DNA of 64,000 nt from Lucinisca nassula (GCA_963580285.1 OY757011.1:102206316-102270315), one strand, 5' to 3'. Shown: positions 43,423-53,427, numbered from the stretch's first letter. Notes: generated by a model not told the origin, from the letters alone. A program made the numbers and translations.

Positions 43423-43878
43423 GTTAACTCAATATATACAGAAAACCCCAAAATGGGTAAATGGCAAAAAATGCAGGCCAAGAGCAGATGCCACAGAATG
43501 TGGCATCTCATCAGGGCCTTCACAGTTTACAAAAAGTTCAGCCATTTTTAAATCAACTTTTAACCCTTAAGATGCGGAGAAAAGCTACATCTGAAAATGT
43601 CGTCTGATCATGTCATCTGTTGAATTGTTTGCAAACATTTTAAAAAAGGCAAACAGTGTGAACCCAGATCAGACTGCTCTTAGAGGAGCAATCAGATTTG
43701 GGCCCACACTGTTTGCAACAATGACTTTTAAAGTAACCAGCAAACGTCAAAGCAGATGACAATTGTCGTAATTGGTATTTTATGGGTTAAAATCAACTTA
43801 ACCTAGTGCCCCTAAATTTTGAAATAGCCAGCGGCCATATGTAAAATTGAAGATTCTATTCAGAACAAAATAGGTTAA
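43423..43878. mobile_element. MITE-B split by MITE-C
   Basis: Left part 43423-43560: TTAACTCAATATATACAG, core GATGCCACAGAATGTGGCATC. Right part 43787-43878: AGTGCCCCTAAATTTTG, GAACAAAATAGGTTAA. MITE-C interrupts it at an internal TTAA. Confidence 0.85.
43560..43790. mobile_element. MITE-C, full length, nested in MITE-B
   Basis: TTAACCCTTAAGATGCGGAG at the left, TATTTTATGGGTTAA at the right. Core CAAACAGTGTGAACCCAGAT with GGGCCCACACTGTTTGC. Target is the TTAA inside the B copy. Confidence 0.88.
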
Positions 43879-44086
43879 CCCTTGTCCTGCTGAGCCCAGA
43901 TATGCCTTATAATCAAAAAATGTAGATCCAGATCAGATGGCTTCTGAAGAAGCCATCTGATCAGGATCTTCATTGTTTGTCATTCAGTTTATGAATTTGT
44001 TGCAATAATTTGCATCAAGTAATCCGATTGGCTGATAAACAGTTGTGGGTGTGGCATATTTAAATATTCAGCAGGACAAGGGTTAA
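43875..44086. mobile_element. MITE-A abutting MITE-B at TTAA
   Basis: TTAACCCTTGTCCTGCTGAG at the left, ATTCAGCAGGACAAGGGTTAA at the right; palindrome around GGCTTCTGAAGAAGCC. Its left TTAA is the right TTAA of the B copy. Confidence 0.88.
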
Positions 44087-44089
44087 TAA

Positions 44090-44811
44090 ACTTTAAATCA
44101 TGCCTTCCGAGAAGTTTCAGCTCAGCCCAACTTACTCTTCCGGAGCAGACGTGGTTTGAAGATCTTCAAGATGGCAGGCCTGGTGACAAACTTGGATATC
44201 GAAACTGAACGATTTTGGCAATACGGAATCTCTAAGTTGCCATGAAGCCTCTCATTCAGCTAAATCTGGCTTTCGTTTCCATTATGACAACACACCCGTG
44301 CGACATAGTGCATTTTTGGCTTCTCCAATATGGCCACTTTTCTGATGAAAATCCGTGATATTTTTTTTATTTGTACGTCAAACATGGGTAGTGTGTGCTC
44401 GTTAGAACCGCCTCAATGAGGCGGTTCTAACGAGTACCCACAACCTATGACTTGAAACAGAAATAAGAAAAATAATGAATACCCCGGTAAACCCCAGTTT
44501 TTTCTATAAAAACTGGGGTATAGGGGGGTCTTCATTTCACAGACTTGTTCACGTGATGCACTAGGAGATATATTGGATAAAGAATTTCAAGCTGGCCATT
44601 ATGCCGGCAATCATGGCTATCACAATGCAAGGATTTTAGAAATTCTGAATGTCCATGCCCTTCCATGCCTCAAACCAAGTATCACCTCAATCCAACATGA
44701 AAACTTAACAATGGATGAATAAACAATGGACAGACAGATGTTTAACAGACGGACAACTGGTCAGTTATACCAAAAGCTGACTGACCTGGAACTTTGCTCC
44801 AGGTGAGCTAA
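44090..44811 (+). mobile_element. Array-type element X with MITE-G inserted
   Basis: Degenerate monomers (GAAGATCTTCAAGATGGCAG, TTTTGGCAATACGGAATCTC; again AATTTCAAGCTGGCC, TTTTAGAAATTCTGAATGTC). MITE-G occupies ~44350-44560, with a perfect CGTTAGAACCGCCTCAATGA inverted repeat. The 3' end has a GGACAGACAG tract and the hairpin ACCTGGA / TCCAGGT ending GTGAGCTAA. Confidence 0.72.
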
Positions 44812-44867
44812 TAAATGGAATCTACCAGGTTTGTATCTTTTAATCGATATCAAGTTTATCAGGCATT

Positions 44868-44943
44868 TAGGCTTCGAGAACGCTTTTAGAACTGCTAGCT
44901 AGGCTTGCTGAGCGATTATACATGCGTTCTCGAAGCCCAGCCC
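44868..44943. repeat. 76-bp palindromic element
   Basis: GGCTTCGAGAACGC at the left and GCGTTCTCGAAGCC at the right are perfect inverted copies with a ~45-bp loop. No other copy recognised here. Confidence 0.65.
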
Positions 44944-45234
44944 ATGGAGACAATTTGCAGATGTCAAATCCTGTTTTCTGGGAAAAATGTGATGTCAAAT
45001 CTGGTTTTCTGGGAAAAGTCAGAAAAATAACAACTATTTGTCATCTGCTTAATTCATCTAGCGAGTGGTAATCGTGATGTTTCATGATGATGCAAGATTT
45101 TCCCCAATATACTGCAAATATTGTCGCGAAGTTTTCATATAATCTAATAAGATGCCGCAACCCATTTAGAAGGCATTAGCACTTCTAGTGCTAACAATGG
45201 TTAGCAGACAACATTTTCAAGTGTTTTTTTTTTT

Positions 45235-45400
45235 GTTTGTATTTTTTCTAGAGAAAATAAGGCTAGACAGGCTAGACCTAACATGTGAATTATCCGCTGG
45301 CAGATGATTCACAGGAAATGGCAAGCCCTATGCTAGATAACTCACATGAAATGTCAGGCCTTATTTTCTCTGACAAATAAGAAAAAAAAAATATTGTCAT
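45235..45400. mobile_element. MITE-N, best copy
   Basis: An imperfect foldback: CTAGAGAAAATAAGGCTAGA with AACATGTGAATTATC on one side, GATAACTCACATGAAATGTC with GGCCTTATTTTCTCTG on the other. The inner GCTGGCAGATGATTCACAGG makes the loop region. Confidence 0.65.
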
Positions 45401-45483
45401 CTGCTTCAAAATTTTCTATAGCACTTGAGCTTTACCATATTTTCCCCAAGTATTCCCACACCTCAACTCCTTATTCTAAAATT

Positions 45484-45696
45484 TTAACCCTTATCTTGCT
45501 GAATATTCATTTAAGCCACACCCATTTCTGTCTATCAACAAATCAAATTACTTGATGTAATTTATTGCCACAAATTCATAAACTGAATGCCAAACAGTGT
45601 AGATCCTGATCAGATGGCTTCTTCAGAAGCCATCTGATCTGGATCTACACTGTTTCCAAAGATAGGGGTTGTTGTGAACAGCAAGATAAGGGTTAA
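45484..45696. mobile_element. MITE-A, near consensus
   Basis: TTAACCCTTATCTTGCTGAA at the left and AACAGCAAGATAAGGGTTAA at the right. Perfect palindrome arms from AACAGTGTAGATCCTGATC around GGCTTCTTCAGAAGCC. The best single reference copy of the GATAGGGGTTG subtype here. A worn core also lies at ~45755-45840. Confidence 0.9.
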
Positions 45697-45929
45697 TAAA
45701 GTACAATTTACCTCACAATGTTGTATCTAAAAATACCGGTAGCTGGGTGAGTGGTAAGTAGTGTAGACCCTGATGAGACGCCCACATTCTGTGGCATCTC
45801 ATCAGGGTCTGCACAATTTAATGAGGCCTATCTGTTCCGAACAGTGGCAAACACATACAGTAAACAGGGAAGACTTATCCTTTCGTCTGTCTGATAGTTT
45901 TGGACACATTTATACCCACTTTTATACCC

Positions 45930-46122
45930 ACAAAAACTCCTGAAAATTCGGACAATTTAGGACATGCTGAAATTCTCCTTAAATTTAAACAAATTTGTGG
46001 AGTCAAAAAAGTGCAGACAGAATTGGCAAACAGTGTAGATCCAGATCAGACTGCCCCTTCCTTCAGGAGCAGTCTGATCTGGATCTACAATGTTCTGTCC
46101 CAATACTTAGTATCAATACGGT
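45930..46122. mobile_element. MITE-D
   Basis: AAACTCCTGAAAATTCGGAC at the left, core GTGTAGATCCAGATCAGACTG with complement around CCTTCCTTCAGGAG, and CCCAATACTTAGTATCAATA to CGGTG at the right. Confidence 0.8.
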
Positions 46123-46135
46123 GTTCAGATTTTTA

Positions 46136-46359
46136 TACACCACAACCTCTTTATAACACTATTAATGGGGTCCAAAGCAGAAACCGTGTTACTTAAACAA
46201 CCGTGTTATATCCAAACAAAAAAGTATAGATTTTATAGAAAAATGACCATTTATGGTCATTTTTCTATATAATCTATACATTTTTGGGATCCATCTTGAA
46301 ACCGTGTTATATCCATAACCGTGTTATAATGAACCATGTTCTAATGAGGTTGTGGTGTA
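46136..46359. mobile_element. MITE-J, 224 bp
   Basis: TACACCACAACCTCTTTATA at the left and ATGAGGTTGTGGTGTA at the right, perfect for the outer 14 bp. Inner foldback AGAAAAATGACCATTTATGG / TCATTTTTCT. ACCGTGTTATATCC is repeated. The related scrap AACCATGTTATATCCAAACA lies at ~40600. Confidence 0.85.
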
Positions 46360-46364
46360 TATTG

Positions 46365-46435
46365 ATTTTTTTTTTCAGAGAATATCAGTTTTGACATTTC
46401 ATGAAATGTCAAGCCTGATATTCTGTGAAATAAAA
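46365..46435. repeat. MITE-N short palindrome
   Basis: CAGAGAATATCAGTTTTGAC and ATTTCATGAAATGTCAAGCC with TGATATTCTGTG fold back almost completely. Confidence 0.6.
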
Positions 46436-46539
46436 CAATTGGAATGGTGTCTGTTACAACTTCTGCTTGCTGGCAACAGGTATATACAGCTGTCAAGCTG
46501 TTCACATAAGCTGACAGTAATAGGTAAATGCAGCACAAC

Positions 46540-46864
46540 GGCCCCCGCCCATCGGGGCCTGAAGAAATAGATGGGCTGCATGATGCTTCCATGCAGCGCT
46601 GAAACCGACCGCACACTGGTACTGGTAAACAGCTCAGAGGAGCTAAACCTGCCCAGGCAAGGCGGTGCAAGTCTGACCATCCATGCTTATAAACCCTATT
46701 GGTTTCTTTGGGCGACAGGGCTTGAGATGTCATTTTCATCTCAATGTCGGGTAAAAGTCCCACAAAATTGGAAGCAACATCTCCAAAATGACCTATACAG
46801 TGTCCACGGGGACGTTAAACCTCAAATCAAACAAACAAACAAATCTCAAATCAAACAAACAAAC
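46540..46864 (+). repeat. SINE S1 with duplicated tail
   Basis: Full S1 from GCCCCCGCCCATCGGGGCC. The 3' end has CTCAAATCAAACAAACAAAC twice. AAATGCAG-CA-CAA before and AAATGCAG-TT-CAA after suggest a target duplication. Confidence 0.9.
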
Positions 46865-46968
46865 AAATGCAGTTCAATGATTGGTTGATTCATGTCTGTT
46901 AAAATCAATTATATCTAAATCAGACAGGTATATCCAGGTTATATTCGGGTGGTCAGTGAATCCCTGCC

Positions 46969-47196
46969 TTATCCCTTTTTGTACCAAATGGAATCTTCCT
47001 CCTTATATATAGCAGGAGTCCATTTCAAAATTTAGTGGGTTCAGGTCGTGTTTTCTTCAAAATTTATTTGGAAAATGACTGAACTTTTAGCAAACAGTGG
47101 AGGCTCTGATCAGACGCCGCGTTCTGCGGCGTCTGATCTGGGCCTCCGCTGTTTGCCAGGGTACCCGTTTTGGGGTTTCTGGTACTAAATGGGTTA
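46969..47196. mobile_element. MITE-B
   Basis: TTATCCCTTTTTGTACC and GGTACTAAATGGGTTAA ends; perfect core GACGCCGCGTTCTGCGGCGTC. Confidence 0.85.
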
Positions 47197-47361
47197 ACAG
47201 TTTAATTAGGCATTAAAAATAACCACTACAGAAAGGACAATAAACGTTATTCTGTAAACAATATATCCGGTGACACCTCACAACAAGTTCAGAAAACGGA
47301 CAAAACTCTATACCGGATATATGCCTCAAGCATGGAGTACAATTGTCAAGCAGAAGACACC

Positions 47362-47562
47362 TTAACTCACGACAACCCCTATCTTTGGAAACAGTGTAGC
47401 TCCAGATCAGATGGCTTCTGAAGAAGCCATCTGATCTGGATCAACACTGTTTGACATGAAGTTTATGGATTAGTAAGAATAAATTTCATGAAGTAATTTG
47501 ACTGGTTCAAAGTCAGAAATGGGTGTGGCTTAATTAAATATTCAGCAAGAGAAGGGTTTAAT
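47362..47562. mobile_element. MITE-A, left end shortened
   Basis: CTTAACTCACGACAACCCC at the left (the TCTTGCTG stretch is deleted), palindrome around GGCTTCTGAAGAAGCC, AGCAAGAGAAGGGTTTAA at the right. Confidence 0.82.
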
Positions 47563-47706
47563 TGATTTTTTGTTAGTTTTTCTGAGAAAATCATATCTGA
47601 CAGATATGCCTAAGCAAACAGTATACATGCTCTACACTGTTTGCCATTTAGCCAGCTATTTTTAGATAGAGTATGGGGTAGTAAATTGCACTTGTTCAAA
47701 TTCCAG

Positions 47707-47872
47707 AGTGAGTGAGTGTTTGAGTTTTACGTCCCACCAACAGCTAATGTCATACAGAGAAGGGACCTCGGTTTAAAGACTCATCCGAAAGTCTGGAGAA
47801 GCCCGGGATCGATCCTGCGACCCCTGGTTTACAAAGTGAGTAGCATAACCACTACACCACGGAGGCTTCTCA
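47707..47872 (-). repeat. SINE S2 (tRNA-derived)
   Basis: Best S2 copy. Minus strand: GGTGTAGTGGTTATGCTAC, GGATCGATCCCGGGCTTCTC, ending GGGACGTAAAACTCAAAC. CAAATTCCAG / CAAATTCTAG flank it at 47697-47706 and 47873-47882. Confidence 0.85.
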
Positions 47873-47915
47873 CAAATTCTAGAACAAGTATGGTAAGAGG
47901 CTGAGGTGTCCAAAT

Positions 47916-48985
47916 ATTAAGGGTAAATACAGTAGAATAATGACAGGAACTACAACAACCCTTTACCCTTTTTGTACCAAATGGAATCTTCCACCAAATA
48001 TATAGCATGAGTCCATTTAGAATTTTAGGGGTTTCAGGTTGTGTTTTCTTCAAAATTTATCAGGAAAATGGCTGAACTTTTTGCAAACAGTGTAGGCTCT
48101 GATCAGACGACGCGTTCTGCGGCGTCTGATCTGGGCCTGCACTGTTTGTCAACTAACCGTATTGGAGTTTCTGGTACAAAATGGGATAAGGGTAAAATAC
48201 AGTAGAATAATGACAGGAACTACAACCTTTAACACTTTTGTACCAAATGGAATCTTCCACTATACATCTAGCATGAGTCCATTTCGAATTGGTTGTGTTT
48301 TCATCAAAATTTATTTGGAAAATGGCTGAACTTTTTGCAAATAGTGTAGGCCCTGATCAGATGCCACGTTCTGCGGTGTCTGATCTGGGCCTGCACTGTT
48401 TGCCAACTTCCCGTTTTAGTGTTTCCGGTACAAGATGGGATACGGGGGTAAATACAGTAGAATAATGACAGGAACTACAACAACCCTTAACCCTTTTTGT
48501 ACCAAATGGAATCTTCCACCATATATATAGCAGGAGTCCATTTAGAATTGTAGGGGTTTCAGGTTGTGTTTTCTTCAAATTTATCAGGGAAATGGCTGAA
48601 CTTTTTGCAAACAGTATAGGCCCTGATCAGACGCCACGTTCTGCGGTGTTTGATCTGGTTCTACACTGTTTGGGAAATACCCGTTTTAGGGTTTCTGGTA
48701 CAAAATGGGATAAGGGTAAATACAGTAGAATAATGGCAGGAACTACAACCTTTAACACTTTTTGTACCAAATGGAATCTTCCACCAAATATATAGCATGA
48801 GTCCATTTAGAATCTTAGGGGTTTCAGGTTGTGTTTTCTTCAAAATTTATCAGGAAAATGGCTGAACTTTTTGCAAACAGTATTGGCCCTGATCAGACGC
48901 CGCATTCCGCGGCGTCTGATCTGGGCCTACACTGTTTGCGAAATATCCATTTTAGGGTTTCCGGTACAAAATAAGTTAAGGGTAA
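47916..48985. repeat. Tandem array of four MITE-B plus spacer units
   Basis: Each unit is a ~50-bp spacer (ACAGTAGAATAATGACAGGA at 47929, 48199, 48454 and 48722) followed by a MITE-B (CTTTTTGTACCAAATGG to GGTACAAAATGGGA). Periods are ~270, 255 and 268 bp. The cores vary between units: CGACGCGTTCTGCGGCG, TGCCACGTTCTGCGGTG, CGCCACGTTCTGCGGTG and CGCCGCATTCCGCGGCG. Confidence 0.9.
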
Positions 48986-49344
48986 CTGTCACTCTTATTA
49001 CAGTAAAAATCCAAATTTTGCAAAGTAAATCAACACCAACACGAAATAATCTTTATCAATTGTATAAACGTCAACCTTTCGCGATCATGGCTTCTTCAGA
49101 ATGTTATAAACAATAGACATAGATGATGTCGCTCACGAAAACGGCTATGTTGCATAAAAATTAGCGGCAATGTACAAAAAGTAATCTGGGGCAGACCAAT
49201 TCACACAACATACATACCTGCGCCATGCAAAGACCAACATCAGAGTCTCTTGTAACACCCCCATACCCAAGCATGCTCAACACATCTGAGCACAAAACTT
49301 GTCATGCTCATAAACTTCAAAATTGTTGGCATTTTAAAATTTAT

Positions 49345-49535
49345 GAGCAGTAAAAATCCTAGAGATTCGAACATCTTGAGGACTGCTGTAATTCTCCTAA
49401 AATTTCAAATTTGTTTCAAGATCCTGCAAGCAGTCAAAAAGGTGCAAACAGAATGGCAAACAGATTAGACCCTGATCAGACTGCTCCTAATTGCTTAGGC
49501 CTATCTGTGCCAATACTTAGGATCATCATGGTACT
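49345..49535. mobile_element. MITE-D, core partly deleted
   Basis: CAGTAAAAATCCTAGAGATT at the left, TCTCCTAAAATTTCAAATTT, half core TTAGACCCTGATCAGACTGC, and CCAATACTTAGGATCATCAT at the right. Confidence 0.78.
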
Positions 49536-49550
49536 TTTATACATTCATAT

Positions 49551-49831
49551 CGGCCCCCGCCCATCGGGACTTGAAGAAATAGATGGGCTGCATGATGCTT
49601 CCAGGCAGAGCTGAAGCCGACCCCACCTGAGTTCTGGCAAATCGCTAAGCGGATCTTAGCCTGCCCAGGCAAAGTGGTGGGTCCATGCATGTAAATCCTG
49701 GTTTCATTGGGCGGCAGGGATTGAGATGTCATTTCATCTCAATGTCGAGTAAAAGTCCCACAAAATTGGAAGCAACATCTCCAAAACGACCTATATAGTG
49801 TTGACAGGGACATTTAACCCCAAATCAAACA
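49551..49831 (+). repeat. SINE S1, full length
   Basis: TATACATTCATAT at 49538-49550 and 49832-49844 is a perfect 13-bp duplication. Confidence 0.92.
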
Positions 49832-50369
49832 TATACATTCATATACCATAGGGATACAGGCAGACAAGAGAAAATGACAGATTACCAGAAAGTTTTGGTC
49901 ACCTGTGAGATGCAAACTACTGCAACAGAAAGATAGTTGCTTTTTTTTTTCAGGTACCCTGAATTTCACCCACCTCTAATTAATACCTCTGTCACACTAT
50001 GCCGCGCTTCCACTGCGATGAAATGGCGTTGTTTAATTTTCCACAATGCCGCTAGATCGCAAGAAATATGGGATATTTTTCGTGAACATGGACCTGTCAT
50101 GGTGTCCTTACAGCGACCAAGACGTTGCTACGGAGCTTACATGGCGATCTATCGCGATCCTGCAGCGTTCTTGATGGCGATTGTTTGCACTCTCACAGTG
50201 CATCCACTGTGCTTACACGGCCCTAAGACTGCGTGGACTGTGCCTTTACGGCGCTCAAAATGTGTGCACTGCGCTTTTACGGCGCTCACACTCCACTGAC
50301 GGCATGCTGAAGACGTTTGTTTGCACTATAAAGCGAAGTGTAAACAGACATCTTCATCGGTCAAACAGT

Positions 50370-50600
50370 TTTGTTTGATTTGAGGTTTAACATCCCCATC
50401 AACACAGTATAGGTCATTTGAGGGAGACGTTGCTTCCAATTTTGTGGGACTTTTACCGGACATTGAGATGAAATAACATCTCAATCCCTGTCGCCCAATG
50501 AAACCAATATGGTTAATAAGCACGGATGGTCCGACTCGCGCCACTTTGCCTGGACAAGCTTAGATCCCCTAAGCGGTTTACCAGTACTCGTGTGCTGTCA
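50370..50600 (-). repeat. SINE S1, head truncated
   Basis: Tail and body present (TTTGATTTGAGGTTTAACAT to CGTGTGCTGTCAG); the CCATCGGGGCTTG head is missing. Confidence 0.82.
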
Positions 50601-50741
50601 GAAGCAAGTCCACCACCATTTCCGCAAGCAGGAGCAAGTCATCCACCATTACCTTATCAACCCCGGGATGAGTCACTCAGAAGACAATACTCAATCAAAC
50701 TTTTTGTTCCAGTCTACTCTAGCGACTGTTTATACAAGCAG

Positions 50742-51050
50742 GCACCCCTGCCCATCGGGACTGGAAGAAATAGATGGACTGTATGATGCTTCCACGGAGA
50801 GCTGAAACCAACCGCAATAGAGTACTGGTAAACCGCTTAGAGGATCTAAGCCTGCCCAGGCAAAGCGGTGCGAGACGGGCCTTCCATGCTTATAAACTCT
50901 ATTGGTTTCATTGGGCGACAGGGCTTGAGATGTCATTTCATCTCAATTGCGAGTAAAAGTCCCACAAAATTGGAAGCAACGTCTCCAAAATCACCTATAC
51001 AGTGTTGACAGGGAGGTTAAACCTCAAATCAATCAAACAATTAATCAATT
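50742..51050 (+). repeat. SINE S1, full length
   Basis: From CACCCCTGCCCATCGGGACT to a CAATCAAACAATTAATCAAT tail; inverted relative to the copy 140 bp upstream. Confidence 0.85.
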
Positions 51051-51497
51051 ATATAAGCGAAGCTTATAAGGCGTTGTAGGAGACCTCAGTGCGCCCCAGC
51101 TGAGCTCCTGTAGCATTGTCGGAGACCTTACTGCGCTGCCATGGCAACCTAACGATGACCTCACTGTGCTCTTATCAGAACGCCGAGCGACGGCGTTTGT
51201 TTTGAACATGCTCAAAATGAGCGCCGTCGCTTGCGTTCTATGCGATCCCAACGCGCCTACTGGTGATGCCACTGCATTGCCACGGCGATATTTGCAATCG
51301 TACTGCGTGCATCTTGGCATTCTGCAATTTTCTTGGACGCCGTGAAAACGTGGCCCTGGTGTGACAGGGGTTTAATGAGCACATTAGTAGTCTTGAAAGA
51401 GCTGAAAAACCCATGTCACAAGACAACAATAGATGATTTTGTCACTTGAAGCAACTACTGTGATTTCCTGAAAATTGTATAAGAATTCTTTTCAATG

Positions 51498-51672
51498 TAC
51501 CGTAAAAACCCTATAAATTCGGACGTCTTGAGGACTTGCTGTAATTCTCCTAAAATTCTAACAATTTGTTTCACGATCCAGCAAGGAGTCCAAAAAGTGC
51601 TAATGGAATGGCAGTGTAGACAGTCTGATCTGGGTCTGCATTGTTTGCTTAGGCCTTTCAGATCATTGCGGT
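51498..51672. mobile_element. MITE-D, core partly deleted
   Basis: TACCGTAAAAACCCTATAAA at the left; ATCATTGCGGTA at the right; the left arm of the core is deleted (GTGTAGACAGTCTGATCTGG). Confidence 0.82.
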
Positions 51673-52244
51673 ATCTTTTTCAGACAACCCCTGCAGGGTG
51701 AGTTCCTCGTTTTTATTAAAACAGAAAGTTTTTCTCACTCTACTAATTACTAAGCAGAACAAAGCAGATTTAGCCCTGAAGCAGGCCGGCTGGAATACTC
51801 CACTCGTCATGACAATTAAAAGTTTTGGTTGGCGAGTAAAATTTTTGCCACTTCCATATGAAGTTTTCCAAAATCTACATGCTCTTCGTAATGCAGAAGT
51901 AACATTTTGATATAATTTTCCCGCCATTTGAAGATGCCAAGAAAAATAGCATCTGAAGATGTTGTCTGTTTATTACTTCAGCTGCATCTTTGGGGGCGGT
52001 TGGGTGAAGCAAAGGTAGTGGGGTGTATCTTGCATCACTGGGGCACCCAACTGATACTGGATTACAGTTGGACAATGCCTGCTGTCCTTGCAGCAGGTTT
52101 GGGTAGAGGGGGGAATGTTGTTATTTCTTCTCTTTCTACACTTCCATTCATTTTCTTCTTTCTATCCTGTCCCTCACTTTCACCTCCTCTGCTATCTTCT
52201 GTGCACAACAGATGGCAGGAAAAATCAGTTGTTCAAAACATATA
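51673..52244. other. No repeat recognised
   Basis: The longest stretch without a known repeat in the last 20 kb. A 130-codon frame at 51928-52320 runs into MITE-F and has no domain I recognise. A pyrimidine-rich block (CTTTCACCTCCTCTGCTATC) lies near 52170. Confidence 0.45.
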
Positions 52245-52590
52245 CAGTCGAACTTCAATTGCTCGAACATCTTTGGGACCTCAAAAATCTGTTCGAGACT
52301 GGGGCAGTTCGAGCCACTGAGGTTACTGTCAGGAGGCATAACGAGATACTTTTAGACATCTTTTCGGTGTTCTATAATGAAAATGTATGTTGTGTGTACT
52401 CATTAGAATCGCCCCATCGAGGCGATTCTAATGAGTACAAACAGCATACATTTGCAAGATAAAAGTCGAAAATCTCCTTAATTACCCTACACTTATTCTT
52501 ATGCAGAGGAATTCCCTTGGGACTCAAGAGCGGGTTCGACTCAGCCATGGTAAACGAGCCATCGGTGTTCGAGCCATCGAAGTTCTACTG
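52245..52590. mobile_element. MITE-F, 346 bp
   Basis: CAGTCGAACTTCAATTGCTC at the left; read inward from the right, CAGTAGAACTTCGATGGCTC; TA flanks. Contains the foldback ACTCATTAGAATCGCC / GGCGATTCTAATGAGT related to MITE-G. Confidence 0.85.
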
Positions 52591-52839
52591 TAATGTCTTT
52601 ACATACTGAAAATTTGTTATGGTAAAATATGGTAATGTTTTCCTGAAAAAATGTAAGTAGCTATTGCATTTGCAAAACGCCACTCGCAATTTTTTCAAAA
52701 AGAAAGTCAGAGTATATATTTGGCTTTAACAGTTAATACCGTAAAATTACGCATCTAAATCCAAGACTAAATCTGCTAATAACCCACAAAATACCAAACA
52801 CAATTGTTGCCTGTCTTGTTGTCTGCCGGTTACTTTAAA

Positions 52840-53023
52840 AGTCATTTTTCAAATAGTGTGGACCTAGATCAGACTGTTCCTCTAGGAGCGGTCTGATCTG
52901 GGTCCACACTGTTTGCCTGTATGCAAAAATATTTTTAAAAAGTTTGCAAGAAAATTCTTAAGACGACATAAGCACCAGATGACATTTTCAGATGTTGTTT
53001 TCCTCGGCAGCTTAAGGGTTAAA
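52840..53023. mobile_element. MITE-C
   Basis: Core AGTGTGGACCTAGATCAGAC with CTGGGTCCACACTGTTTGC; GATGACATTTTCAGATG and AGCTTAAGGGTTAA at the right end. The left end is not clear. Confidence 0.78.
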
Positions 53024-53078
53024 AGCTTGCTGAGAAACTTTCAGTTATTTTTTCTTTCGTGTTTTCTACATCTATAGT

Positions 53079-53412
53079 ACCGGCCCCGATAGCTCAGTTG
53101 GGGAGAGTGTCCGCTCCAGGGAACGGGAGGTCACGGGTTCGATCCCGGGCCGCGACATACCAAAGTCGTTTAAAATGGTACTAGCTGCTCCTCGCTTGGC
53201 ACTCAGATTTACGGGGTAGAGCAAGGACTGGTCGACCCAGTGTCAGGATAATGTGACTGGGTGTGGTATCATGTAATGTGTCTGGGACATGATACTTCAG
53301 TGAGGCAGCTCTATAAAAGTGAGCATTGAGCTCCCTGCCGCAACCAGACACCGTCGTGATATGGTTGAAAAAATGTTGAAAGCGACTTTAAACCCGAATT
53401 CACACACACACA
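53079..53412 (+). repeat. RUDI-like SINE, full length
   Basis: Same structure as 2850-3182. TTCTACATCTATAGT (53064-53078) and TTCTACATTTATAGT (53413-53427) flank it. Confidence 0.9.
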
Positions 53413-53427
53413 TTCTACATTTATAGT

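Larger units (their letters stand above)
49938..51373. mobile_element. Candidate ~1.4-kb DNA element with two S1 inserts
   Basis: Ends ACCTCTGTCACACTATGCCG and the complement of GGCCCTGGTGTGACAGGGGT suggest imperfect inverted repeats at 49985 and 51372. Non-SINE parts are unusually GC-rich with recurring GCGAT, GCACTGCG and GGCGCTC motifs. Two S1 copies lie inside. A short S4 scrap (CACCCACCTCTAATTAAT) abuts the left end. The superfamily is unknown. Confidence 0.5.

Noticed and set aside
46341..46763. A 140-codon minus-strand gene
   Set aside because: Its first half is SINE S1 in antisense; the same peptide pieces appear wherever S1 occurs.
49937..50299. A 120-codon gene
   Set aside because: It reads through an S4 scrap and the GC-rich candidate element with repeated GCGAT and GCGCTC motifs; the composition explains the open frame.
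51928..52462. Overlapping frames of 130 and 124 codons as a gene
   Set aside because: Both run across the MITE-F terminus, neither has a domain I recognise, and they overlap each other in different frames.
53090..53155. A second tRNA gene
   Set aside because: Same RUDI-like SINE head, with flanking duplication; not a free-standing tRNA.
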